From the NCBI GenBank assembly GCA_950106755.1, contig OX467087.1, forward strand, positions 8,684,047 through 8,748,046: a stretch of 64,000 nucleotides of DNA, given 5' to 3'. The DNA comes from Climacium dendroides. Lineage: Eukaryota > Streptophyta > Bryopsida > Hypnales > Climaciaceae. The number at the start of each line of letters is the position of its first letter. The stretch's first letter is position 1. This document shows positions 22,742 through 35,315 of the stretch, in pieces. The notes under the pieces were generated by a model. The model saw only the letters and a program-made list of their open reading frames with translations, had not been told where the DNA came from and searched no databases. The position numbers and the translations under genes were made by a program.

Positions 22742-23821
22742 AAGTCAACCTATTTGAGATGAATGTAGACTCAAATATCTTTTTAATGGTATTCAAAATG
22801 TTCAAATTAATAGATTTTTCATTCATTGAATTTATGTTCTAAAGCTTAATGTACATGTATTGTAGTCATTTATGTTTTTAAGGAACAAAAGAAGTTGGAA
22901 CATATAAAAAAAGAGGTGAAAATCAATAATCAATGATCCACACCAATTTTTGTTTAAAATAATACTATATGCCACAACAAGCATTTACAAAAAATATAAA
23001 AGCAAGAACAAAACCTAAAAAATAAAAAATGAATCTTCTCTTTATTGTCTAAAATCCAAGAATATGGTCTAAAATGCAATAAACCTCTGTTAATATGACT
23101 CAGCCATACCTTTTGTTAATATTGTTGAGCCTTTGATTTGTTAATGCATTGACCTTTGAAATACCAATGAGACAATTGTAAGTAAGAATATCATGCATCT
23201 ACCAAACATGCAAATATAGTCTACACTTGTAATGCTTGTATGAATAAAGATTCTAAAGAAAAAAACATGATCTACAATCTACTATGGTGAAATTATAAAA
23301 ATAATAATGATAAAAACAATTGTATGTCAAAATAAAATGTAAAGTAAATTTTTACAATATAAAACCTTTTATTTCTTAAGGAGGGAGAAGTATCTACAAA
23401 GAGATTTCAATACTATGAATATATTAGGTGAGAGGTACAAATTAGTGTCACCTATAATATTTAATTATTGATAGTATTTTGATAGTCTAGTTATGTTCAA
23501 ACTTACAATAATTTAAAATAGTGTGACTTTGGTAAATTAGTGTAATATATACTATTACTCCATAGGATATATTAGTGTAGTCTTTTGGAAATTCCTTCCT
23601 TAGTTCCTAAGTTTATAAAAATATATACATGACAAGGCCTATTGCTAATAACATCAAAATATACTTATGTTATTTTAAAAGATTTGTATTTGTATAAAAA
23701 ACACAATGTGCCATCTTCAAGGCGTCTTGCTATAAATTGCATAAACTTAATAATGTTTGGTGCAACCTAATCCTAAACCTTGAATTTTAAATTTTTTTAA
23801 TAAAACTATACACACAAATAT

Positions 23822-23949
<128 letters not shown>

Positions 23950-24657
23950 ACATAATTTTATTCCATATATGATTATTTAACTTGATTTCATACTTATCAA
24001 AGCTATTTAATTGTAGAAATTATTGGTTTTTTATTTTTTATTTTTATTTTTTCTAATAATGCATGTATTTAAATTTTTATGAACTATAATTTCTTCTTGT
24101 ATAGTAAATGCATCCTGCAATTTTAGTTATTTAATTATATCAATCATTGAAGTTATATGAGAATATAGAGTGGGGGGTAAAATTATGGAAATTAACTAAT
24201 GCTTTGCGATATGTTATAAAGATCAATTGCAATCCTTAAAAGTCACATTTTCCTCCAAAACTCTAATGAAGGTGAAGGCACCCATTTCTAATTGACACCC
24301 AACCAAAGTTAGGACAAATTTTCAAATGAAGCTTGAAATGTGCTTTTTTCTTCTTTTTAAGGTTTGAACTATTAAGTTCATGATACATGTCCCAAAGTAG
24401 TGAGCAAAAAAGTAAGAAGCAATAAACAGGAAGGTAGTTCCTGAATGATCAAAATTACTAAATTTTTTGCAATTCTTGTCATTTCTATCAATGCAATTCT
24501 AAAAATATTTGTTTTGTTTTGCACTACTCTAGATCATGTCTAAAATTGTTTATTTGATTGGTTATGAGTGCCTTCATATTAGATCCTCAAATTTCAACTA
24601 TTACAGCTCTCATTCAACTACAATACTTTATTTTTATGAAAATTTAAATTTCTTTGT

Positions 24658-24885
24658 GATGCAATTGTTTTCTAGTATTGTAGGATTTATTACATCAAAT
24701 TTTCAATGCTACTCATTTTGTCTTCAAGTGAAAGAAAAAATACTAGATATAACCATTTTCTTGTTCAAAAATTATAATATTTTATATAAATAAAATAAAA
24801 TTGAATTTGTTATAATGCAATTTTTTCATAATATTGTAGGATTTATTGCATCAAATTTTCAAGGTTTAAGTGATAGAAAAAACAC
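24658..24885. repeat. Local direct duplication
   Basis: Two copies of a segment containing ATTGTAGGATTTATT and ATCAAATTTTCAA lie at about 24658-24755 and 24813-24885. A weaker third relative is near 24990. Non-coding. Confidence 0.6.
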
Positions 24886-25087
24886 TAGATGTAACTAAGC
24901 ATCAATTTGTTTATTCTTATTTTTAACTTCTTTATCTCTTTTATATAATTTCAAAGATTGATTTGATTTAATATTTAAATTTTTTGAAGAATGCAATTAT
25001 CTTGGAATACTACAATATTTTACTACATTTTGAAATATGTAATCTTTTAAGACACAAAGATAAAACACGTTTAAATCAAGAAAAATA

Positions 25088-25217
25088 AAGGATGATGTTT
25101 GAAATAGTTCTATAATCTTTTTAGGGATTTTTTTAATATTGTCAATAACCATTTCCAAGTGCAACTTGGACTTTAAATTTTGTAAAATTTTCTATTTTCA
25201 AATGTTTTCTACATTGG
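25088..25217. repeat. Dispersed repeat, copy 2
   Basis: This is the second copy of the repeat found at 16642-16780, in the same orientation and sharing AACCATTTCCAAGTGCAACT and long flanking stretches. Here it is not next to a hairpin element. Confidence 0.8.
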
Positions 25218-25984
25218 TTAATATTATGTAATTTTTTAATATTCTAAATTTTATTTAGACAAGTCTATGTAGCTAATCATAAGAAGGTTTTGATGATACA
25301 AAAGAAACAATAAATCAATTGAGTTTCCAATTGCCCTCTACCACAAAATTCAAGTCAAATTTAACAAAGAACGTTTTTAGATTTGGATTGTATAGTTTGA
25401 AATTTAGTCACTAATTTCTTTTTAAAATAGATAAAAATCAATAAATAACAAAGTAGACATTATAAACCTTCATTTAATATTTCAAAACTTGAATGTTGAT
25501 AAGATTGAACTTCAAATATTTATAACTTTGCAATAGGTGCCATAATTGTTAGTCACTATAGACTAGGTAAGATGTTTGAAAGTAGAACCTTATTACAAAA
25601 AATTATGCACCTAATTATGGGAGCAACAAAGAATGTTATTTCCACATCAATGCTATGATTTTGAATTATTTGACATAAACTCAATGGTCATATCTCACTC
25701 AATAATGTTCAAGTGTGAGTCTATAAGAGTAGGACATTGTAGCTTTAGAAAGGACAACATCATGAGATACAATCATGATCCATAGACGTTAGGAACATGT
25801 CTAATATTTCTACAATACATCAACATCAAGTACCTTATAAGTGCTTAGATTATAAACTCATGAATACATGAAAATAATAAACAACATACACTACAATATG
25901 CGAGATGTTTGTTATCATCATCATACTACTAAAATCATAACTCCCTCTGTAATATCACAAATGCTACCATTAATACTAGGGGCT

Positions 25985-26893
25985 TATGCTTGCTATGCTA
26001 CGCATTCATTGTATCACATATTAGTAAAATTTTGATACATTTGAATAGAATGCATGATAATGATTTCAATAAGTCTTTAAAATAATTATTTTAAATATTT
26101 TGTAAAAATATTTTCAATCATGCATACATAGAAATCATATTTTCACACAATGTGATATTACAGAAATAGAGTAGCAATTTGCAATCACTTCTATAATATC
26201 ACTTTTTACAAAAGGTGATATTATAAAAATAATATAGTTGTTGCAATTGAGGTGATATTAAAGAGGATCCATAGGATGATATTATAGAGGTAGCAAATCC
26301 ATTGCTTCTCTTGGCTTTACACTTCTTTGCACTTCTATGATTTTGTACTTTTGTGAGCTTTGAGCTTTCATGATTTCAATTTTCTATTGCTACTACCAAA
26401 TAGCAATAGCAATTCCATTGCTTTTCTTATCTTTATACTTCTTTTTCATTTCTATGATTTTGTGCTTTTGTAAGCTTTGAGCTTCTGATTTTAATTTTCT
26501 ATTGCTACTACCAAATGATTTGAGAAATTTATTAGATTGAACCGATTTTGGATTTCACAACAATTAAATTGTTCATAAAGCTTTTGAGATTTACAAGTTT
26601 TTCCTTTAAATTCTTCTATTTGGGTTGCCATTGTTTGTAACAATTGAGTCAAATTTCTAATGCATTCTAATGTATGTGTATCTTTTACCATATTCATCAT
26701 TGCATGTATTTCATTCATCATTCATTAAATTTCTATTGTTTATTTCAGTATATGCTTATTTATTAAAAAAAAATTATATAAAGGTTTTAGTTATTATTAT
26801 TTGAAGGTTTATTGAAATTTTGTTCTGCATTGTATCTAATATATAAAAATTCTTATAAAATTCTAATGATGAATGCGTAGCATAGCAAGTGCC
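25985..26893. mobile_element. Possible element bounded by inverted 21-bp words
   Basis: A perfect 21-bp word ending GCTATGCTACGCATTCAT at about 25989-26010 recurs as its reverse complement at about 26868-26890. Sequence next to the words also pairs loosely. The 0.9 kb between has no coding capacity and includes a two-copy tandem duplication at 26291-26515. A small non-autonomous transposon is the simplest reading, but the true ends are not clear. Confidence 0.45.
26291..26515. repeat. Two-copy tandem duplication of about 110-115 bp
   Basis: Copy one runs 26291-26400 and copy two 26401-26515. Both end with TTTCTATTGCTACTACCAAA and share a TTTTGTRCTTTTGTRAGCTT block; they differ by scattered substitutions and small gaps. 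Confidence 0.8.
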
Positions 26894-28043
26894 AACTGCT
26901 AGTTGCCTTTAAAGATGCACTACCAATATGAAACTAATGATATTTGTTCACTACTAAGATGCTTTTGGAAATATCCTTTAAAATCTTTAAAAAATGAAGA
27001 AAAATATAAGAAATTGTAACTTTTCTAATAAGAATAGTAAGACAGTGATGAGTTCCATAAGTATGATAGAGTTATTCTGCACATGAAAGCATTGGATTGA
27101 TCTTTTAAAATAGAAAGTAATTTCAAATTGTCAAAAAATGGATAATTGTGATTAAATATACTTATTCGTATGGTTAGATTGGTTGAATTGAAATCTATAA
27201 GATTACCTTGGATATTATCAATGCATTTTTAGTATATTTTTTAAAATAAAAAAATAAAAACATCTACAATTAAATTCATTACAAAGCAACTTACTTGAAC
27301 ATATATAAGGGAGATTTCAAAAAATATGATATCATATAATTGGTTTTTTCAAAGGATTACTAATTTGATCTTGAAATTATCATTGTAAAATATCTCCAAT
27401 TTTATACATAGTAAAACTTAGAGGGAAAATAATTGAGAATCCAAGAGAAAATCTATGGATGGCTTTGAGTCTTTTTAAACTTGTAAGAATTAAAAAGGGA
27501 TTTTAAAGAACTCAAATGTGCAATGAAATATGTTTTTCTTATAACTTTTTTGAGATTTTCATCAATAGGAAGAATGTTATGTAATATGCAAAAATATTGT
27601 TGACGTGGTCAAATTTAAAAATAATATTAAAATGTTTTTATCCAAAGCATTTTACTTTGATAATTCCTGATTAATGTTTTTAGCATGTGAATTTTTTAAT
27701 ATTTTTATGATTTGACTATTGTTTCATTTTATATTGAATATCACAAAATAATTATAGATTTAATTAAAAAAACATCACTAGTCTCTTCTAATAGTAAATT
27801 CATTACACTTCAATAATACTATACATTTCATGTTCATTTCTTTATACAACATGCTAGGCAAGAACAATTTCAAAGACCTATTCAAAGATAATCTGTTTTA
27901 TTATCTATTAAAAAATAAAAATGCAAAAACAAAATTGTCATACATAATTGTCGCACAAAGATTGGAAGTGACAATAAAATGATTTTATTGGACATTAAAG
28001 TAGGAACATCCAAATATGACAACCAAAGAGCTATTTAATCTCA

Positions 28044-28044
28044 T

Positions 28045-28072
<28 letters not shown>
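28044..28072. repeat. Short (TA)n microsatellite
   Basis: A run of TA dinucleotides of about 29 bases. Confidence 0.9.
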
Positions 28073-28075
<3 letters not shown>

Positions 28076-29002
28076 GTTGCAAAGCAATTTTGGAAAATCA
28101 ATTAAAAAATCTTTCATCCCTCATAACTTTTGTATATGATATCTAAGTGATGCTTTTTTGAAGCATAGAAATATCCTTTTATTAATCCAAATAGAACATT
28201 TTTGATCAATCTAATAATAGAAACTAATTGCATTCAAAAAAGTGTTGATTTTGGTATCCCTACCTTTATGGTTAAGATGATTCAAAAATGGAAAGAGAAG
28301 AAGAAATAATTTCAACCTTCTCATTGGTTGGTATAAACTAAAAGTTGTTCAATATTGGTCCTACATGCAACCTCAAGGATTAATTAAAAAAATGCATCTA
28401 TTGGCACTTTCAAGTTTCAAGTCCATATTTTAAAATTTTATACAAATTACAATAATTCTCTAAGGATATATAATTTTTGAAAATTAATGATTTTCATTTG
28501 CCTACAAGTAAAGAAAACGTTTGGTAATAATTTTGTCTTACCTATACAAATAAATTTATGTACACAATTTTTTGATGAACAAATGAAAGAACCGTTGTAT
28601 TAACCTTATAAAGCATGTGGTTCTTAAATGACAATCCAATGAGCTATAAAGCTATTGAAAGCATTTTTCCATCCCCGTTTTCTTTATTGACCTTTTATAT
28701 TGGATTATGAAGAGTACCCAATTGAGTTTGTAGTCTTTCTAGTGTTTGTCTTTAAATGAATGAAGTTGTTAAAAAAAGGATCACAAAATATGCTATTTTA
28801 GTATATTTTGGGAAGTTGTTGCTCCTTGCTTTAAATCTGAAATTTCTTCATAAAAATGATATTTTTTGAGTTTGAGACCAACTAACAAAACAAAGTTCAT
28901 CTACTCTAGTTTCAACTCCAATTTGAATTTTGAACAAATTCCTAGTATTGAATATTTTATTGCAACATGAACTTTGGGTACATTTTCAATGTCTATTAAT
29001 TT

Positions 29003-30321
29003 CTAATTATAGAATGACATGGAATTTGAGTTTACACTATGATGTGTGTCATTGTAATACACAAACATGGTGAAAATTTCAGATTTTTTGAAATAATTTT
29101 CTATTTGATGTGATTTTTCTTCACTTTTTCTTTAAAAATTCTCAAAAAAATCATTTTTCATGCAAAAATCTAAATTTCTTGTGAAGTAAATTAGTGGTCA
29201 TGGGTATGTCATCTAGGGGTTAAAAAAACACCATGCTAAACAACCAAGCCAAAGGCTAGACAATGAAGACAAATGAATTCAAACAAAAAAAAGACCAAAT
29301 AAAGCTACAGGAACAAGCAAGGAGTGGGACTCTTACTCTACATGATATAAACTCCACTCCTAAAAATTTACGTGGACAAATACAGGCTAGGCTAAGCCAA
29401 TTTAAACCATAAATATGTTATGTATTTAATCTTGAAATAATGGGCCTCTAATCATTTTTCAAACCTTAAAGTTGTTCTCTTTGTATGGTTCCATTTTGCA
29501 ATTATGTATGAATGATTTTTTTTTTCATATTTATTTTCAAAGATGTAAATGCATGTCTTTTAAAAGTAAAAAAAATTTGATATTTTTTTTTTAGAATTTA
29601 AAATTTTTGTGAATTTTTGGATGAAAAAATGGAAAAATTCATATCAAGTATAAAATTATCTTAAAAATTTTATATTTTTTAATTGATATAAATTATAGAA
29701 TAAAAAACTATGTTGCAAAAATTTTACATTGTTGTTTTAAAATTAGAAAATCAATATACCATACAAATCGAAATAAACCTAAATTTAAAATTAAAAAAAT
29801 TCAAATTTAGGAATTCTTCAAATTTTCAAATTGAAGTTAAAACCAAATTTGATAAGCTTCATTCCATTGTTGGTCTCAAATTTAAAAAAGACTATTCTTA
29901 TTGCTCAAATTCACATCAAAAGCAAGGAGGTTAAAATTGCCAAAGTACACTACAATACTAACACACTGATCCATAGATTTGCTATTTTCTTTTGTAGAAA
30001 AGTTTAAAAATATCACAAAAAAGAACAAGCATTATTTTTCAATGAAATTGAATTTAACCCTTAAATGATAAAACCATGGCCATTGATTTCAAGTTCATTG
30101 TCCATCACTCAATTTAGTGCCATTTTACAGCTAGATATGTATAAAAGTTTTTATATTTATTTTATAGAGATGAAATCACATGTTTTTTTTATTTCACATT
30201 TTTTTTTAAATTGAATTTTTTTGAAGAAAAAGTGAAAAAATCTGAAATTTTCACCATGTTTGTGTATTACAATGACAAACATCATAGTGTAAACTCAAAT
30301 TCCATGTCATTCTATAATTAG
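29003..30321. mobile_element. Non-autonomous element with long terminal inverted repeats
   Basis: The left arm (about 29003-29225) pairs with the right arm (about 30050-30321). The outermost 85-90 bases are nearly identical, including CTAATTATAGAATGACATGG and ACACAAACATGGTGAAAATT with their complements. Inner parts of the arms still pair around the GTGGTCATGG / CCATGGCCATTG blocks. Similarity stops sharply outside 29003 and 30321. The 0.8 kb centre has no transposase, so this resembles a foldback or MULE-type non-autonomous element; no target duplication was clear. Confidence 0.65.
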
Positions 30322-30965
30322 AGCTAATTTTGTACTTGATTTGAATTTCCTTCATTTCTTTCTTAAAATAATCATAGTATAGTTAAATTTTTACATAAAA
30401 ATCTGAAGATTTTATGACTTATTTATAGTTCACATATGATTTTATCTTTGAAAAATTAAAAAATTAGAATTTCAATAATAGATAGTCACAATATTGAAAC
30501 ATACATAATGCAAGAGCTTATTATTCCCCCCAATAGGGTAGAACTACCTAATACCACCATCCATCAAATTCTGCCACCTATAGAATCTTCCCAATTCTGT
30601 CAATGGCCCATTTATTACCACTATCTTTATAAACCATTAAGTTATCATGACAACAATGCACCTAGGGAGTAGACACGTCAACTTACGCTTTAACAAGGGT
30701 CTACTCATAGTTTAACAATTCTGCTTTGAAAAACTCACAAAAATTTCACTTTTTTTTAGAATGTCTTCATTCTTTTTGCAATTGACTTCTCTCAAACTTT
30801 TTCAATCTTCAAAAAATATGGAAGCTGACAAATAGCTTTTCCAAAGTACCTGGATGGCAAATTTGGTGTGATAATGGACAATTCTACCTTAACACACCCA
30901 ATTTTAGGAATGAGTGAGAATTTGGGAATACAATAGAGAGCTAATCATAAAGTGAACCCCATTTT

Positions 30966-31026
30966 GTACTAGGAATAGTATGAGTGTCAGAGGAAGGTCA
31001 AGTACTAGGAATAGTATGAGTGTCAG
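30966..31026. repeat. Short tandem repeat, 36-bp period
   Basis: A 25-base word beginning GTACTAGGAATAGTATGAG occurs at 30966 and again, unchanged, at 31002. Confidence 0.85.
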
Positions 31027-32880
31027 TGTAAGAATAGTATAAAAGAAACACAACACCAAACTCCATCAACCAACCTTAGTTTGGGTGCTTCAAGGAATTT
31101 CATCCTAGATGCCTGGAAGGGAATTTAAGTTACAATCCCAAGCTTTTGATTGGCATTTATGATGTACTTTTACCTCAGTTGTCAATTGTGAGCTAGTCCA
31201 ATCCCTGTCCCCTCAATTCTCAAAGTCAACTACATGGCATCCAGAACTCCCATTTTTAAGGGGGAGCAAAAGGAAAACCCCAACAAACGTTAACAATGTT
31301 ATGCATCGTTTTTTGTTTTTTCTACTGTAGAACTTGTGTTCCTGGCAGCATGCCATTGCATTATATTTGGAGGGACATCAGAGTACTTGTTTCTTTATGT
31401 CAGAACTAGTGAAAATATCGCCAAAAAAAATCCCTGCTATTATGCATTGCACACACTTTATGAATAACTCTCTAACATAGCATGAACATTTAAAAATTAA
31501 AAAATTCCCATTTTTTTTTTTTTTTTTGTGTAAGGTAATCTGGATACCAGTTGATTAATTTTTGCCAAGTAATAAGAGCTGACTGCTGTACCCCCAAATG
31601 ACATTATGACCATGACAATGAGCATGACAGCAGGAAAAAGAAGATGCTGAAAGGGAAGGACTGCCTGTACATCAGAACTGAAGGTCATCAATCACTTCTT
31701 CTCTTCTTCTATTTAATATTTTTTTTAAACCCCAGTTATTCTTCCGTGGCAATGTACGGGGAGTACTGGCATTTGGTTACAAGCTAGCCGGTTGATTTTG
31801 AGAATTTTCGAATGGATTTCAAAATCTTCGGAAAAAAACTGATCAGAGAATATTCTTTATTTTATAAAGGTCTAGCCAAGAGAATGCTTCAAGCAATCGT
31901 TTGGTCTCAGAAAATGTAGGATTTTAGCCGGTTAAGCTAAAAATCTCCCCGGACTGTGCTCTATGGTACTGTATTTAACCCTGGACCGTCTGCACTCTTC
32001 TCCAGAATCGACGATTTGGAGAAACATCATTATAAAGTGCTATTTGGAAGAATATTTTAGAAGTAATATACAAACAAAAGTTATAGATTTTGAATTTCAA
32101 ATTCCATCTATACGGTTAGATCCACCAATGCTATCACCAATATTTTTCTATAAATTTGGAAAGGAAAATTTTAAAACTCCTTCAAAAATTTGACTACAAG
32201 CAAAATATTATCGTTTCTTGAGCAAAACTTATTGGAATGGATTCAAAATGAGATTCTCTTGACATGGTGATTTTTTGAAATTTTTGTGTTTTTTTAACAT
32301 CTATGACCTCATTTTTTGCAAACCTAGTTTTGAAATAGAGTCAATGTAATTTGACCACTTGACTCACTTCCACATTTGTAATTTTAGAAAAATTTGTATT
32401 CTAGGAACACCAAATCCAACCATTAAATAAGACAAGAACTTGATCATGTACCACCCAAAATTAGGATGACTTTCATCCAAGCAGGAACGAGACAGAAACA
32501 AGAACTTCAATCTGTTCATCGTCCAAAAAATGGAGGGTCAATATTTTCTTTTTACTCCAGTTATTATCGTGCTTGCAGTAAGTTTCAGTTACACTCTTTG
32601 TTTTCATTGCTGTGTTCCTCACTGTGCTCATCATATCTACGATGTTGTGTCAGAGCGCACAGTCAGTCAGGAGCTTTGTACAGTGAGTTGGGGTACCTGC
32701 CAAGGGAGCTTCTGGCGGCTTGGCGGCAGCAGTAGTTACTATTTTCTATAATTGCCCTCATAGAATCATGGAACAGGAGTGAGTGGAAAAGTTTCCGTTC
32801 CTGGAGTCTTCATGTGCTTTGATAAAAATAAATAAAAGAATTTTTTTTATGAAAAAAAGGTTCCTGGAAGGTTGAGTCTG

Positions 32881-33172
32881 AGGTAGGTGGCTCTTAAACC
32901 GACCTGGTTCTATAACCGATCTGGTACATTTTACTTCTGAAATATAATATCTGCGTACATTTCAGAAGGGGGTCGGTTTTAGAAACCACTGCGTTTCAAC
33001 TTCAAAAATTTGTAACTAATTCCACAAAGGTCCAAAAAATATGAAACGACTTGGATTAGATGCCTATTCCTTTTTTCTTCCTACCGAAATTCACTGAAAA
33101 TTGTTTTGAGATGTTTAGCTGTTCCAAAAATGCAATCAGCTCTTAAAGGGTCGGTTTAAGAGCCACCTACCT
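32881..33172. mobile_element. MITE with perfect 24-bp terminal inverted repeats
   Basis: The element starts AGGTAGGTGGCTCTTAAACC at 32881 and ends at 33172 with the exact complement; the match covers 24 bases. It is 292 bp with no coding capacity. Perfect ends imply fairly recent insertion. The bases just outside (CTG on the left, TAT on the right) do not form an obvious target duplication. Confidence 0.8.
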
Positions 33173-33409
33173 TATAGTAGTGCAATGAGCCTCTTACAGA
33201 GGCCCCATGTTTTATCCCTGCGAAAACGTAGGAATCTTTTTATTTGCTAAGCAAATTCTTTTTGGGGGGGGAAATTTTGAGTTCGTATTTGCAATCAGAG
33301 GCCCAAAATTAGCCCGGGGAGGTGTTACCAATAAAAACCAGGCGGTACAAAATAGTTTTTTTTTCCACCCTTGGTTGGACCTTTACAAGAGGCTTGTTGC
33401 ATTATTGTA
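33173..33409. mobile_element. Second, older MITE-like element abutting the first
   Basis: Sequence at 33173-33205 pairs with 33377-33409 as an inverted repeat at 24 of 33 positions. Every mismatch I counted is a transition (C/T or G/A). The element begins exactly where the 292-bp MITE ends. It is 237 bp, non-coding, and is bounded by TA at both ends. Transition-only decay fits deamination of methylated cytosines. Confidence 0.5.
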
Positions 33410-34389
33410 GACTTGACCTTCTTAGTGTCAGTGAAGAACAAAATAGACGATTTCATTCAAATTCAACTATCATTTGATAGTTAGGGACGCTTTGCACCAA
33501 GAGATTGGGATAATTCCACAATTGGTGTTAGGAAATCTTTAATTGTAGCGTGAAGAATATTAGAGATCTAGTTATATATATACATGTATATATATAATTG
33601 GTGAATATGAAAATTAGTATCACCAAATCTAACAATAATGCCTTTACAAACCATAAATGCTACAATGTCTACCACTATATCTGATGTTTAATCCTTGAAG
33701 GATGATGAGGCCAAGAAGTGATCGATTGATGACTTCATTGTTCAATGTAGAAACAAAAAATATACCTATTAGTCAATAATCGAAGTAGTTTTGGCGACTA
33801 CAGCAAGAACCACCTATTCCCAACCAAGGATCCATATCCAACCTATAGAGTGCAACCATTTCCAACCAAGTTTGAAACAATTTTTTAACCAAAGTTTAGA
33901 ACATGTTTTTTTACTCCTCTTCAAGATTGGGACTAACAAGGTCATAATATGTTCCAAAGTGGTAAGTAAGAAAGTAGTAAGTAGTTAGTGGGAGAGTAGC
34001 TATTGAATGATCACAATTGAAAGACTCTAAACATTAAATCTAAACCCAAACCAACTTTGGGCTTCTAAAATTTATAATAATTTCAATTTTAAATATAAAT
34101 TTATTCAAAAAATGCAATCTCCATGATTTCAATTTTTCTACATAGTAGAAAATTTACATTACCTTATATTGCTCTAAAACATGTATGGAATTGCTTGAGT
34201 GATTGGCTATGGGGGATTCTACCATATTTTGGTCATGGAGGGCCACATCTCCATGACCAAGGGATAGGATACTTGTACTATTAAGGTATAGAATATGTTC
34301 TTGGGATAAATAGTTCAGATAGCATTTTGGTGTAGCTTTACAGTATTCCAGGGAGCCAATAAAGATAAAATAAAAGGAAGAGACGACAT

Positions 34390-35180
34390 ATGAAGGAGGA
34401 CACTAAGTTACGAGCAGTAAATAGTTATCTTAATCTTCCGAAGCCTAAGTACGTGTTTCTCAAAGGACAGGTCGCGCGCCTTTTGTCAGACCTGCAGTGC
34501 GCCCTTGTTCTTCCTCAGTTCTTTGAGAGTTTTCGGCTTTGCTTTGGATCGAGCGCTCTTTTCGATTCTCCTGGGAGCCAATTAAACAAAACAAACGGAA
34601 GAGAATGAAGTTGGACACGACGAGAAGACCGTCAGGGTAGATTTTCGAAGCCCAAGGTATGTGCAGTGTTTCTTGAAGTCCAGATCGCGCACCTCGGAGA
34701 GAACGGCAGTGCGCACTTTTTATTCAGTTCTTTGAGAGTTTTCGGCTTTGCTTTGGATTGTGCGCTCTTTCGATTCTCTTTGGTTTTGTACGACAGGTGA
34801 ATTTGGACACGACGTGAAGACCGGCAGGAGAGACTTTCGAAGCCCAAGGTACGTGCAGTGTTTCTTGAAGACTTGATCGCGCGCCTCTGTCCGAAGGGCA
34901 CTGCGCATTTGTTCTTCTGTCCTTTGAGAGTTTTCGGCTTTGCTTTGAATTGTGCGCTCTTTCGATTCCCATTGGTTTTGTATGACAGATGAATTTGGAC
35001 ACGACGAGAAGACCGTCAGGGTAGTCTTTCGAAGCCGGAGGTGCGTGTTTATTGAAGTCCAGATCGCGCGTCCTGTCAGAACGGCAGTGCGCACTTGTTC
35101 TTCAGTTCTTTGAGAGTTTTCGGCTTTGCTATGGATCGTGCGCTCTTTCGATCGTCTTCGGATTTGTGCTGCATATCACT
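34390..35180 (+). repeat. Tandem array of about 192-bp units before the GMI1-like gene
   Basis: Four copies are visible. The marker word CGAAGCC recurs at about 34437, 34646, 34838 and 35030, giving steps of about 209, 192 and 192. Shared blocks in order are TTGGACACGACGAGAAGACC, the CGAAGCC word, a GATCGCGCG-type stretch, a CAGTGCGC-type stretch and TTTGAGAGTTTTCGGCTTTG followed by GCGCTCTTTCGATT. The first copy is the most divergent and lacks the GGACACGACG block. The array is GC-rich compared with its left side and ends about 135 bases before the start codon at 35316. It therefore occupies the promoter or transcribed leader. Confidence 0.85.
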
Positions 35181-35315
35181 CTGTTTTCTACCCGCAATTT
35201 TCTTAGACTGTCTGGTATCACTCAAGCTTCTATGAGATCGGTCTTTCACCCGTTCAATTGTCGTTTTTTTTACCAATAAATAGTCGACAAGATTTTTGCA
35301 TTGTTTAGGGTTGAG

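Noticed and set aside
34390..35180. Tandem array as a CRISPR array
   Set aside because: The units are about 192 bp of nearly continuous similarity without unique spacers, in a plant nuclear genome.
34632..35276. Minus-strand open frames across the tandem array
   Set aside because: Their repetitive proteins only mirror the 192-bp repeat. No start context or domain supports them.
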